A DNA stretch of 43,395 bases from Clostridiales bacterium (GTDB taxonomy: Bacteria > Bacillota > Clostridia > Lachnospirales > CAG-274), in the NCBI GenBank assembly GCA_021200955.1, contig JAJQFU010000119.1, forward strand, positions 1 through 43,395, given 5' to 3'. Of the stretch, positions 1-7,536 are shown piece after piece. Both the position numbers and the translations under genes were made by a program. Under the pieces are notes generated by a model. The model had not been told where the DNA came from. It made no database searches and saw only the letters and a program-made list of their open reading frames with translations. Every line of letters starts with the position of its first letter. The stretch's first letter is position 1.

Positions 1-76
1 TACATAATTCTTTTGTTATTTGCTCTGTCTACTTGACAGGGGTGGGTTCAGTTTTTCGGAAAGACTGTCTTTCTTT

Positions 77-277
77 TTACCCCTCAACAAGTCTGCGGTA
101 TTTGGGATATTCGCTTTCGTCAAGTCCTGCTATTTTCATAGCCTGATCTATTCCCACCCCTAAATTTCCCATTAAATTTCTTAATGTGCCTACAAGGGTT
201 TCCTCTCGTCCTTCTTCTTTTCCCTTATTCAATGCTCGTCTTTCAATTCCATAACTTATATTACACATACTCGTCAC
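77..277 (-). pseudogene. 3' remnant of an Rpn-family (PD-(D/E)XK nuclease/transposase-like) gene
   Basis: This 66-codon piece looks like only the C-terminal tail of an Rpn/YhgA-type protein. It has a basic-acidic stretch with KGKEEGREE, followed by a short helical tail (TLRNLMGNLG...AMKIAGLDESEYPKYRRLVEG) typical of the end of these proteins of about 300 residues. The open frame continues upstream of the GTG at 275-277 for about 15 more codons (LTKNIEEEV...) without a start, until a stop inside the end of tilS. The nuclease domain is therefore missing. A 6-bp hairpin with a short T-run (59-78) overlaps the stop. I infer a decayed mobile-type gene; a small real protein is less likely. Confidence 0.5.
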
Positions 278-318
278 CTCTTCTTCTATATTTTTGGTTA
301 AAATAATTTTCCTAACAA

Positions 319-1674
319 CTATATTTTATTACATTCCCGTTTTAAAAAGCAATATAACCCGTAAGCTCCGTCGGGGGTAAAGGCGTCGGCGGCGTTTTTA
401 AGGTTAAGAACCGCAAGGACCCTGTTCCGCACCGCAACAACAGGATAAAAGCAGCGTTTCGACTGCGGAATTTTATGCTCGGAATAGATTTTTTTAATCT
501 GCTGACTGCCGTTTTTAATTTTAAGCCTGTCGCCATCTCTTTTAGTTCTGACAATAAGGGGCAGGTCGGTTTCCCCAAGATTAAGTCTTCCTATTTCCTT
601 TTGGGGCATTCTATTTTTTGTTAAAACAAGCCTGATACCTGCTTCTTTTATGAAAATCTCCTTTTCGGGATAAAGCTCGTATGAATATTCAACGGTTTCT
701 TCGCTGAATTTGCCTATAACAAGGGCATCCCCCTCTTTTTTAGCCGTTATGCCCTCTATAAGGCTTATTTGTCTGCCGTTTTGACCCTCTGCAAGGTCTT
801 TAAGGCTATCAATATGCTTAAGCTCTATATCCTGCATTTTTTTGGTCAGTGGAAGGCTTGCAAGCCGCAGAACCCTGTTTTGAAGCACCTCATTTTCTGC
901 TGAAAGCCTATCACAGCTGAGACTGACTGAAGCTTTGTCTTTTTTTATAAGCGCACGCTCATAGGCTTTTTTTGCTTCCTCCTCCAAAAAATCGTTTTCC
1001 TTTCTTATTAAGCCCGATGTTTTAAAAAGGACATCAACAATGTTTGGGTTTATATCCTCTTCAATATAGGGCAGAAGCTTATGCCTTATTTTGTTTCTGA
1101 GATATTCAAGGCTTTGGTTTGTGCTGTCGGTTATATAAGGGGTGTCGCCTAAAAAGGCTTCAATTTCCGCTCGTGAAAGGCATAATAGAGGTCGTATAAT
1201 CTTATCACGCTTAGGTAAAATCCCCCCTAAGCCCTTAAGCCCCGCCCCTCTTATAAGCCTTTGAAGCATAGTCTCCGCATTGTCATTTTTATTATGCGCC
1301 AGTGCTATTCTGTTTGCCCCTGCCATTTCCGCCGTTTCGTAAAAAGCCTTATAGCGGTAGTTTCTGCCTGTTTCCTCTTCCGTAAACCCTTCAGCCTTTG
1401 AAAGTGAGGGTATGTCGTAGGAATAGACAAAAATCTCAACTCCCTCGGCTTTACAGAGTGCCTTTGAAAAATCTCTGTCTCTTAAAGCCTCTTCCCCTCT
1501 TATGTTGTGGTTTACGTGAACCGCCCAAAGCTTCAGGTCATACTCATCCTTAAGAGCAAGCAGAACCTTAAGCAGGCACACAGAGTCCGCTCCGCCGGAC
1601 AAGCCCAAAACAACCCTGTCGCCCTTTGTCAAAAGCCCATTTTCTTCAATAAATTTTTTTATTCTGTTAAGCAT
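319..1674 (-). CDS. tilS: tRNA(Ile)-lysidine synthetase TilS
   Basis: TilS uses ATP and lysine to convert C34 of tRNA-Ile(CAU) to lysidine, switching it from AUG to AUA decoding; it is cytosolic and usually essential. The 451-residue protein has the N-type PP-loop signature SGGADS at residues 26-31, the AVHVNHNIRG segment, and the HNKNDNAETMLQRLIRGAGLKGL region of the family. A C-terminal TilS domain lies at roughly residues 380-440. An in-frame TTG lies six bases upstream (1680), but a GGGCGG stretch is spaced correctly only for the ATG at 1674. It follows spoIIE by 60 bases on the same strand, the spoIIE-tilS order common in Clostridia, and is probably co-transcribed with it. Confidence 0.95.
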   Translation of the reverse strand: MLNRIKKFIEENGLLTKGDRVVLGLSGGADSVCLLKVLLALKDEYDLKLWAVHVNHNIRGEEALRDRDFSKALCKAEGVEIFVYSYDIPSLSKAEGFTEEETGRNYRYKAFYETAEMAGANRIALAHNKNDNAETMLQRLIRGAGLKGLGGILPKRDKIIRPLLCLSRAEIEAFLGDTPYITDSTNQSLEYLRNKIRHKLLPYIEEDINPNIVDVLFKTSGLIRKENDFLEEEAKKAYERALIKKDKASVSLSCDRLSAENEVLQNRVLRLASLPLTKKMQDIELKHIDSLKDLAEGQNGRQISLIEGITAKKEGDALVIGKFSEETVEYSYELYPEKEIFIKEAGIRLVLTKNRMPQKEIGRLNLGETDLPLIVRTKRDGDRLKIKNGSQQIKKIYSEHKIPQSKRCFYPVVAVRNRVLAVLNLKNAADAFTPDGAYGLYCFLKRECNKI

Positions 1675-1734
1675 ATTCAAAACCGCCCGAAAATTTTTAT
1701 GTATAAATAAGTATACCTCAGAAAAGGCAAAAAA

Positions 1735-4050
1735 TCAATAAATTCTTGCCACCATTATTGTAATATCGTCGGGAATATGCCCCTTATAATTTGCTTTAAC
1801 GGCGTTAAAAAGAGCGTCGCAAAGCTTGGGGTAGGAAAGACCGCTGTTCTTCCTGATTGCGTCGGTCAGACTGCCTGTTTTTCTGCTGTCCGGTCGAAAT
1901 GAATCCGCTGCTCCGTCGGTAACCATAATTACGGTATCGTTTTTCTTAAGCTTATACTCCAAAATTTCAGGGGTTACGTCTGCCAAAATCCCCACAGGCA
2001 AAGCGGCAGCCCTTATTTCCTCAACGTGACTGCCCCGAAGAATATATGTGGGGCAAGCCCCTGTTTTAATTATAGATGTGTCTCCGCTGTAAAGATTGAT
2101 TATACAGGCGTCAAGTGTGGCAAAGCTGTCCTCGGCTGTATTCATTTCAAGACAGGTATTTATAAGCCGAATAGAAGTCTCCTTTGAAAAACCGGAAGAA
2201 ATAAACTCGGTGAAGAGGTCAAGCGAAGCTGCGCTTTCCTCGCTTGCGGCAATGCCGCTGCCCATACCGTCTGAAAGTGCCAGAAGATAGGCTCCGTCTT
2301 TAATTCGTGTGAATGTATGGCTGTCGCCGGAAACTCCATTGCCGTTTTTAGGCTCCTTCAATATTTTCACCCCCACTCTCAGGCGGTTTTCCCCTATAAA
2401 CCTAACGGTGCATAAATCCTTGTTGTATTTGTCATAAACCGCTATGCCCCCTTCCTTCATAATCCTCTCAGAGCTTTCATTGTTTATTGTTTCGATTATG
2501 CGGTCGGTGTTTTGCTTTGTGCAGTCGCAGTTCCTGAGAGTGGCAATAATTTCAAGCCTTCCCCCGGCGGTTCTGCCTGCGGAAAGAGACTTAATACTTA
2601 TTCTCTCCTGTTTTAAAGCCTCCAAAAGCCGCATACTTAAGCGTTTATCAAAGGACATATCCGTCCGAAAGCCTGTTGAAAGATTAAACAAAAGCTCCGA
2701 AACGCAGTCTAAATAGCACCGCATAACAGCCTTTGTTTTTGAATAGCGGTTCTGCCACATTTGGTTTACTCTTTCATTCTCCCACACCTTTTCAACAGTG
2801 GAAACAAAGGTGGAAAAAGCCATACAGCTGCTTTTAAAGTCTCGTGAGACCTTCGACAGGTCAACCATTCCCCTTTCCTCCATATTTAAAAGCATATTAT
2901 AAACAGCTTCACAGGTTATGTAATAATTCTTGTCCCAGCAAAACGTCTTAAGGCTGCACCGGCTGCACATTCTGTGGGCAATTTCATCTGTCATTGTGTT
3001 GTAAATATTTTCATCGGAGGGCTTCTGCTTAAAGTCGGAAAAGGCACTGCCGAGACTCTTAAAAGAAAATGAATAGCTTTTCAGCGTGTTTTCAACCATT
3101 GTACACGCCTGTTCTATATACTCCTCGGGCTCTCTTATGCCTGTTGAAAAAACAGAATTTAGCTTATAATAGAGCCTGTCCGGCAAAAACAAAAACAGAG
3201 TTGCGGCTAAAATGACCCCCACGGTATATTGGGGCTTTAAAAGGTCGGGGCTGAACCTGAGAGCAAGGAGAAATGTTCCCACGATAAAAAGAGCAGAGGT
3301 AAGCCCTCTGTTTTTGCCCCAAAAAAAGCCGCCTATAAAGCCACCTAAAGACATAACGGGGAAAACCTCAGTCCCCAGTGTCCCCTGCATATTAAACAGC
3401 CCTGCGGCAATTGAGCCGCAGCAAGCCCCTGCCGCCGAGCCGAATTTATAACACACAGTCAACATAAAAACAGCCGCCGCCATAACGGAAACCTCTGCTC
3501 CGAAAACAAAAATACCCTCTGTTCCGCAGATAATTCCGCCCATAATTACTATAAGGCTTATTATTTCCTCTGTGGTTATGAGCTTTTTAACTCTGCAGGG
3601 GTCAATCAGCCCGAAGCCTCTGTCAAGTATGTATGAAATAAAGAAGGAAAAGGCACTTTCCACAGTGTTTATAAATATATAATACCTCGAAAAGCCGTAG
3701 AATGCTCCGAAAAGCCCTCCTCCCAAAAGACAGGAAAGACAGGGGGCAAGCCCTACGGAATATTCCTTTTCCGGAAAAGCCTTCGTCAGAACAGGGTTTA
3801 GAATTAAAAACGCCGCGAAAACAAAAAAGTACTTCCCGATATACAGGCTCATACCCTTTGACAGTATACCCAAAACCGCCGAAAGAGCACAGACCGACCC
3901 TAAGCCCGTTCCGAAACAGGCGCAGGCAGGAAAAGCCATAGGTGTCAAAAAGCCGAAAAGCCTCATCCTTCCGAAAAGAAAGCAAATAATTACAGGCAGA
4001 ACATTATAAATTTTTATGTAGTTTAATCCTTCGTAAAAATATTTTTTCAA
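1735..4050 (-). CDS. spoIIE: stage II sporulation protein E (SpoIIE serine phosphatase)
   Basis: SpoIIE is a membrane PP2C-type phosphatase. It dephosphorylates the anti-anti-sigma factor SpoIIAA to activate sigma-F in the forespore, and it also acts at the polar septum. The 771-residue protein has a long hydrophobic N-terminal half (about ten membrane segments to residue ~310), a cysteine-bearing linker (CSRCSLKTFC), and a C-terminal PP2C domain with the metal-binding motifs ALSDGMGSG and MVTDGAADS. Start choice: an AGGAG directly abuts a GTG at 4059, which is too close to use it, but sits seven bases before the TTG at 4048-4050, so I chose the TTG. It is the best evidence in the window for a spore-former. 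Confidence 0.95.
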   Translation of the reverse strand: MKKYFYEGLNYIKIYNVLPVIICFLFGRMRLFGFLTPMAFPACACFGTGLGSVCALSAVLGILSKGMSLYIGKYFFVFAAFLILNPVLTKAFPEKEYSVGLAPCLSCLLGGGLFGAFYGFSRYYIFINTVESAFSFFISYILDRGFGLIDPCRVKKLITTEEIISLIVIMGGIICGTEGIFVFGAEVSVMAAAVFMLTVCYKFGSAAGACCGSIAAGLFNMQGTLGTEVFPVMSLGGFIGGFFWGKNRGLTSALFIVGTFLLALRFSPDLLKPQYTVGVILAATLFLFLPDRLYYKLNSVFSTGIREPEEYIEQACTMVENTLKSYSFSFKSLGSAFSDFKQKPSDENIYNTMTDEIAHRMCSRCSLKTFCWDKNYYITCEAVYNMLLNMEERGMVDLSKVSRDFKSSCMAFSTFVSTVEKVWENERVNQMWQNRYSKTKAVMRCYLDCVSELLFNLSTGFRTDMSFDKRLSMRLLEALKQERISIKSLSAGRTAGGRLEIIATLRNCDCTKQNTDRIIETINNESSERIMKEGGIAVYDKYNKDLCTVRFIGENRLRVGVKILKEPKNGNGVSGDSHTFTRIKDGAYLLALSDGMGSGIAASEESAASLDLFTEFISSGFSKETSIRLINTCLEMNTAEDSFATLDACIINLYSGDTSIIKTGACPTYILRGSHVEEIRAAALPVGILADVTPEILEYKLKKNDTVIMVTDGAADSFRPDSRKTGSLTDAIRKNSGLSYPKLCDALFNAVKANYKGHIPDDITIMVARIY

Positions 4051-4070
4051 AAAAATCACTCCTCACACTG

Positions 4071-4104
4071 ATTATACAGATGTTGGGAGTAAACTCGTAT
4101 CGAA
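4071..4104 (-). promoter_or_regulatory. putative spoIIE promoter with a Spo0A-like box
   Basis: On the minus strand a perfect TATAAT (4071-4076) lies about 20 bases before the spoIIE start. No good -35 exists at 17 bp. TTCGATA, one mismatch from the Spo0A box TTCGACA, occupies 4098-4104 where a -35 element at about 22 bp spacing would be. Known spoIIE and spoIIG promoters of Bacillus are sigma-A promoters with over-long spacers activated by Spo0A, so this layout fits. A weaker 0A-like match (TGACGGA) lies at 4139-4145. Confidence 0.45.
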
Positions 4105-4470
4105 TTTTGCTTAAGTTTAAATAAAACAGTCAGCAAAATCCGTCAAAAAATCTAAAAGCAATAATTTGCGTTTTGTTTGGCAGTATATGGCACTTCTTCC
4201 TTCATAAAATAATATTAGAAATTAAAAACAAATAAGAAAAAAATGTTGTACAAATTAATTTTGAAATTTTGTTAGATGTGCACAAATCGTAACATTTGTA
4301 ACATTTCTGTAACAAAAAACTAAATACGGACATACTATTAAGGAAAAGTCGGCACATTTAGTTGCCGAGGACAACTTTGATAATTCGCAAATGTTACTGT
4401 TTTGTTTCAGCTTTGTTAAAAATAGTTATTTTAAACAAAATATATCTTCTTTTTTTAGCCTTTTAGACAA

Positions 4471-4499
4471 TTGCTTTGTAAGCAAAAAAGGACTATAAT
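4471..4499 (+). promoter_or_regulatory. putative promoter of the DUF4364 gene
   Basis: TATAAT at 4494-4499 is preceded at 17 bp by TTGCTT (4471-4476), a weak -35. The start site would fall near 4506, leaving a 5' leader of about 20 bases that carries only the ribosome binding site AAAGGAG. The nested hairpin (CCTTTT...AAAAGG enclosing TTGCTT/AAGCAA) overlaps the promoter, so it is more likely DNA symmetry than an RNA element. Confidence 0.4.
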
Positions 4500-4527
4500 A
4501 ATAACTAAGGAAAAAGGAGTAAGAAAA

Positions 4528-5100
4528 ATGATTAATGATTTCGATGATAAACAAGATATAAGAAAGGTGAGCCTGCTTTACCTTCTATATACTATGAATA
4601 TGCCTATGTCCAACAGTCAGCTTGCGGACTTTGCTGCGGAAACGGACTTTATGAGCTATTTCGCTTTGAGGGATCACCTTACAGACCTGTGCGGTTCCGG
4701 TCTTTTGGAAGAATCCAAAATGAATAATCAAACATATTATTCTATAACAGAAGAAGGCGAACGTATTTTAAGTATCTTTAAAAAGAGCAAGCTTTCCGAA
4801 TACACCTGCAACGCTATTAACTACTACATAAGCAAAAACAAGAAGAAGATTAAAGCCGAAACGGAAATTACCGCCAACTGGTTTTATGACCCTGACTCTA
4901 ACTTTATTGTTAAGTGCGGAATTTATGAGGGCAACGCCACCGTTATGGAGGTCAATGTTTCCGTAGTTGACAGAGATGTGGCCCAGCATATATGCCACAA
5001 GTGGAAAGCTCATTCCAGTGAAATTTTTGAAAAGTTCTTTAATGAGCTGTCAGGCGACTTTACCTCTTCAAATGATATTGACGACATAAAAGAAGCCTAA
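4528..5100 (+). CDS. DUF4364 family protein (winged-helix-like, function unknown)
   Basis: The 190-residue protein matches what I recognise as DUF4364, a Clostridia family of unknown function. Its first ~80 residues (KVSLLYLLYTMNMPMSNSQL..., then GSGLLEES and YYSITEEGERIL) read like a winged-helix domain of the PadR/ArsR type. The rest is a mixed alpha/beta region without recognisable catalytic residues. The ATG at 4528 is chosen because AAAGGAG ends eight bases upstream; an upstream ATG at 4471 has no such site and would overlap the promoter. It is the only rightward gene I support here, divergent from spoIIE. A DNA-binding regulator is plausible but unproven. No clear terminator follows. 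Confidence 0.8.
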   Translation: MINDFDDKQDIRKVSLLYLLYTMNMPMSNSQLADFAAETDFMSYFALRDHLTDLCGSGLLEESKMNNQTYYSITEEGERILSIFKKSKLSEYTCNAINYYISKNKKKIKAETEITANWFYDPDSNFIVKCGIYEGNATVMEVNVSVVDRDVAQHICHKWKAHSSEIFEKFFNELSGDFTSSNDIDDIKEA

Positions 5101-5202
5101 GGAATTAACACGGCTTTAAAATTTGTCTCGAAACCATAAAATCGGCTTTAATAAATCTCAGGAATCTGCAGCTAAAGAAGAAATGAGAAAACCCATCATT
5201 CT

Positions 5203-5979
5203 CTAAGATATTTTTTCATCTGAAATGTCTATTATTTCCTCAAGCAGCTTATAGACAGTGCTGCCCAAATTATGGGGATATCTGAGCCGTTGGTTTTTGT
5301 GATGCTTAGTCTCTCTTTCAAACAAAAGCCTCGCCCGTTTTATAGCCCTCTTGACCTTTTCTCTGTTGTAGTGCTTCGGCTGAATATGCTTTTTGTTTAT
5401 GAGGGGCGCCCCCACCGACTTAAGCCTGTATCTGAAATGGTCTGTTTTCTCATATTTATGTTTATCGGTTACAGCATATTTATAATCATCACTGTTAAAG
5501 TCGTCGTGGTGCAGAAGAAGCCACGCTTCAAAGAAGGGATTGCTTACGGCATAATGATAATTTTTTCTGTCGCAGGCATTAAGTGCAAACTCAAGCTTAC
5601 TGTTATTATCCCAATTCGCCGTATTTTCATCTATATCCGCCACAATCCAAAATTCATCTTCGGGATGCTTTGAAAACTCATATGCAGATTCTTCCTCCGC
5701 CTTAAACTCGTCAAGTCTTTTCACCAGCTGCCAGGGTTTATTCTGCCCCAGCTGACTTTTTTGTTCAAAGGTTCTGCGGCTTGAATCCACAGACAAAATA
5801 TCCTCATTAATGGACTTAATTATAATTTTGCTCTTTATACCGCCTAAAATCGACTGAATAAATCTGAAATATTCTTCCTCAGTCACCTGTCCTTCACAGG
5901 CAACAACTATAATTTTATCGGATTTGGGGCGGCGTGTCCTCGTTAAGGTTGAAGCCGTTCTGTTTGATAATGTGGGCAT
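5203..5979 (-). CDS. RloB family protein, AbiLii-like (putative nuclease half of a defence pair)
   Basis: RloB-like proteins occur with AAA ATPases in restriction/abortive-infection loci, and AbiLii of lactococcal AbiL belongs here. The 258-residue protein has a basic N-terminus (NRTASTLTRTRRPKSDK), then VACEGQVTEEEYF, which resembles a TOPRIM-type EGxTE segment, then FWIVADIDE (a DxD candidate), then the family hallmark SNPFFEAWLLLHH. The C-terminus is strongly basic. The first two motifs suggest a metal-dependent nuclease fold; this is my reading, not established for the family. It starts eight bases after the ATPase gene, with its ribosome binding site (GGAGAAG) inside that gene's end, so the two are probably translationally coupled. 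Confidence 0.8.
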   Translation of the reverse strand: MPTLSNRTASTLTRTRRPKSDKIIVVACEGQVTEEEYFRFIQSILGGIKSKIIIKSINEDILSVDSSRRTFEQKSQLGQNKPWQLVKRLDEFKAEEESAYEFSKHPEDEFWIVADIDENTANWDNNSKLEFALNACDRKNYHYAVSNPFFEAWLLLHHDDFNSDDYKYAVTDKHKYEKTDHFRYRLKSVGAPLINKKHIQPKHYNREKVKRAIKRARLLFERETKHHKNQRLRYPHNLGSTVYKLLEEIIDISDEKIS

Positions 5980-5986
5980 AGCTTTA

Positions 5987-7333
5987 TCACTCTTCTCCTT
6001 TAATTACAGGAACAGCTCCGAAGCGTCCGCTTAAATAGCCTTTAATAATATCCTGTCTGGGGTCTGTTTCAAAATCCGAAAAGGGTCTTAAGCGTGTTTC
6101 CCCTGTAATGTCTTTTTCTATAAACCATATTTCCTCTTTTGAAAAATCCGCAAGATTAATCAGGTTCACATCATGGGTTGTAAAAATAATTTGGCTGTGT
6201 GACTCTTTAGATTCCTCCAAAAATGTCTTTGTAAGATATTTTGAAAGCTTTGTGTGAAGACTTCTGTCAATTTCATCTACAAAATATATAGCCGTATCAT
6301 TATATTTCATATTGTATAAAATAGGGAGCAAGTCCATCAGTCTCTTTGTTCCGTCAGACTCATCCTCAAAGCTGAAATCGGTGCCCTTGTTATTCAGCAT
6401 ATGTGTAAATTTTAACTGAACGATTGATGTGCGGTCTTTATCGTCAAAAAATATATAATACTTTCCTCCCAGATTAAACAAGCCGTTTTTATTGTTTTCA
6501 ACTCCGGAGATTAACTCATCGGGCAGAGGCAGAGACACATTTTGGGCAAAGTCTTGAAAATCTATTTTCTCGTCAGAAGCGCTTATATCGAAAATGCCCG
6601 TATCAAGCTGCTCTAATGCTGCGGATAAAAAGCTTCTGAAATCCTCATCTATTTTTATATTGCCGGGAAGGTATCTTACCTTTGAATCGGGAAAAACAAT
6701 TTCTATATCTTCAAACCATTTAACAGCATCCTTTGCCACAGTCACTCCGTTTTCCTTAAGCTTATATAAAAAAAGCTGATTTTTTTGTTCGTTCTTCATA
6801 CTTGAGGTTAAAATATCCGCAAGCATTTTTTCTTTATCATCACAGAATTTATAGCTCTCATCAATTTCAACCTCCGTAATACCTTCTTCGTCTGTCGCTC
6901 TTGTGAATACAGGCGTAAAGGCACTGCTTTCCATATCCTCTAAAACCATAAGCCATTCTTCCGAAACACGTCTTGTGGTCAGTGCAAAGCCGTATTCATA
7001 TATACTGCCGTTTACATAAAACAAAAACTGAAAAGATGTGGTTTTGTTCAGTTCCTTAATATCCCCCTTAAACTGAGAAAAAATTATGTTTTTTCCGCTT
7101 CTTTGAGGCTCTGTAATATAGCCTTTTGCAAACTGAATGGATTTCATAAAGGTTGACTTCCCTGCTGCATTGGGTCCGAAAAATGCGCCCCGTCTCAACA
7201 CCTCAATATTTCCCAATTCGGTATGCAGGGTTGTCAAAAATCTTTTGTCGCTGCTGTCCGCCGTAGGTATCATACTGAATTCAATGGAATTGCCTATTGA
7301 TTTATAATTTTTCACCGTATATTTTAAAAGCAT
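5987..7333 (-). CDS. AAA family ATPase (AAA_15/AAA_21 type), AbiLi-like partner of RloB
   Basis: This is an SMC/ABC-like ATPase of the type paired with effector proteins in defence systems. The 448-residue protein begins with the diagnostic KYTVKNYKSIG segment. It carries Walker A GPNAAGKST at residues 53-61, a signature-like FEDESDGTKRL, Walker B IYFVDEIDRSLH and an H-loop IIFTTHD near the C-terminus. A helical insert (about 140-290) separates the two ATPase halves, as in OLD/RloA/PARIS-type ATPases. The ribosome binding site GAGGAGG lies just upstream. With RloB it forms a two-gene cassette under its own promoter. I infer that it senses phage infection or inhibits the effector; the trigger cannot be told from sequence. 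Confidence 0.85.
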   Translation of the reverse strand: MLLKYTVKNYKSIGNSIEFSMIPTADSSDKRFLTTLHTELGNIEVLRRGAFFGPNAAGKSTFMKSIQFAKGYITEPQRSGKNIIFSQFKGDIKELNKTTSFQFLFYVNGSIYEYGFALTTRRVSEEWLMVLEDMESSAFTPVFTRATDEEGITEVEIDESYKFCDDKEKMLADILTSSMKNEQKNQLFLYKLKENGVTVAKDAVKWFEDIEIVFPDSKVRYLPGNIKIDEDFRSFLSAALEQLDTGIFDISASDEKIDFQDFAQNVSLPLPDELISGVENNKNGLFNLGGKYYIFFDDKDRTSIVQLKFTHMLNNKGTDFSFEDESDGTKRLMDLLPILYNMKYNDTAIYFVDEIDRSLHTKLSKYLTKTFLEESKESHSQIIFTTHDVNLINLADFSKEEIWFIEKDITGETRLRPFSDFETDPRQDIIKGYLSGRFGAVPVIKGEE

Positions 7334-7408
7334 ATCTGTTCCCTCCTCTTTTTAATTATACTCCTTCCCGGCTTCAGCTTCCCCAAAGCACAGTATTATT
7401 CTGAATAC

Positions 7409-7437
7409 ATTATACCAAAACCATCAGCCTGTGTCAC
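7409..7437 (-). promoter_or_regulatory. promoter of the AAA-RloB cassette
   Basis: On the minus strand GTGACA (7432-7437) and TATAAT (7409-7414) are separated by exactly 17 bases. The -10 is extended (TGG before it). The elements match sigma-A consensus at 11 of 12 positions, so the cassette should be expressed constitutively. The start site would leave a leader of about 70 bases before the ATG at 7333. Confidence 0.75.
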
Positions 7438-7486
7438 GCAAAAAATTAAAATATATTTTCACTCAGCACCTGCAGCCGATTATAAG

Positions 7487-7524
7487 AAAAGAGACTTAAC
7501 CCAATTTAGGGCTGAGTCTCTTTT
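7487..7524 (-). terminator. intrinsic terminator after thrC
   Basis: A long hairpin pairs AAAAGAGACTTAACCC with AGGGCTGAGTCTCTTTT through G-U tolerant pairing around a short AT loop. Both ends are A/T-rich, so it could work in both directions. It ends the fab-acc-thrC transcript. Confidence 0.8.
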
Positions 7525-7536
7525 GATATGCAAATA

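Larger units (their letters stand above)
4051..4527. other. divergent intergenic regulatory region with GTAACATTT repeats
   Basis: This AT-rich region of about 475 bases separates divergent spoIIE and the DUF4364 gene. It holds two directly abutting copies of GTAACATTT (4289-4306), a third half copy GTAACA (4309-4314), and an inverted copy AAATGTTAC (4389-4397). It also holds a palindromic TGTGCACA (4277-4284) and two mutually exclusive hairpin options (TCGGCA/TGCCGA at 4349-4368; AGTTG/CAACT at 4360-4376). No convincing small ORF or known riboswitch was recognised. The repeats look like binding sites for a regulator whose identity I cannot tell. Confidence 0.5.

Noticed and set aside
59-78. 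Small hairpin GAAAGA/TCTTTC with a T-run as a rightward terminator
   Set aside because: Only six A/T-rich pairs, and the gene it would serve is outside the window.
4471-4527. Upstream in-frame ATG extending the DUF4364 gene by 19 codons
   Set aside because: The extension covers the promoter and the ribosome binding site AAAGGAG that belongs to the ATG at 4528.
5101-5202. Terminator between the convergent DUF4364 and RloB genes
   Set aside because: Only a 5-bp GAGAA/TTCTC pairing and a CGGCTTTA direct repeat are visible; neither makes a convincing terminator.
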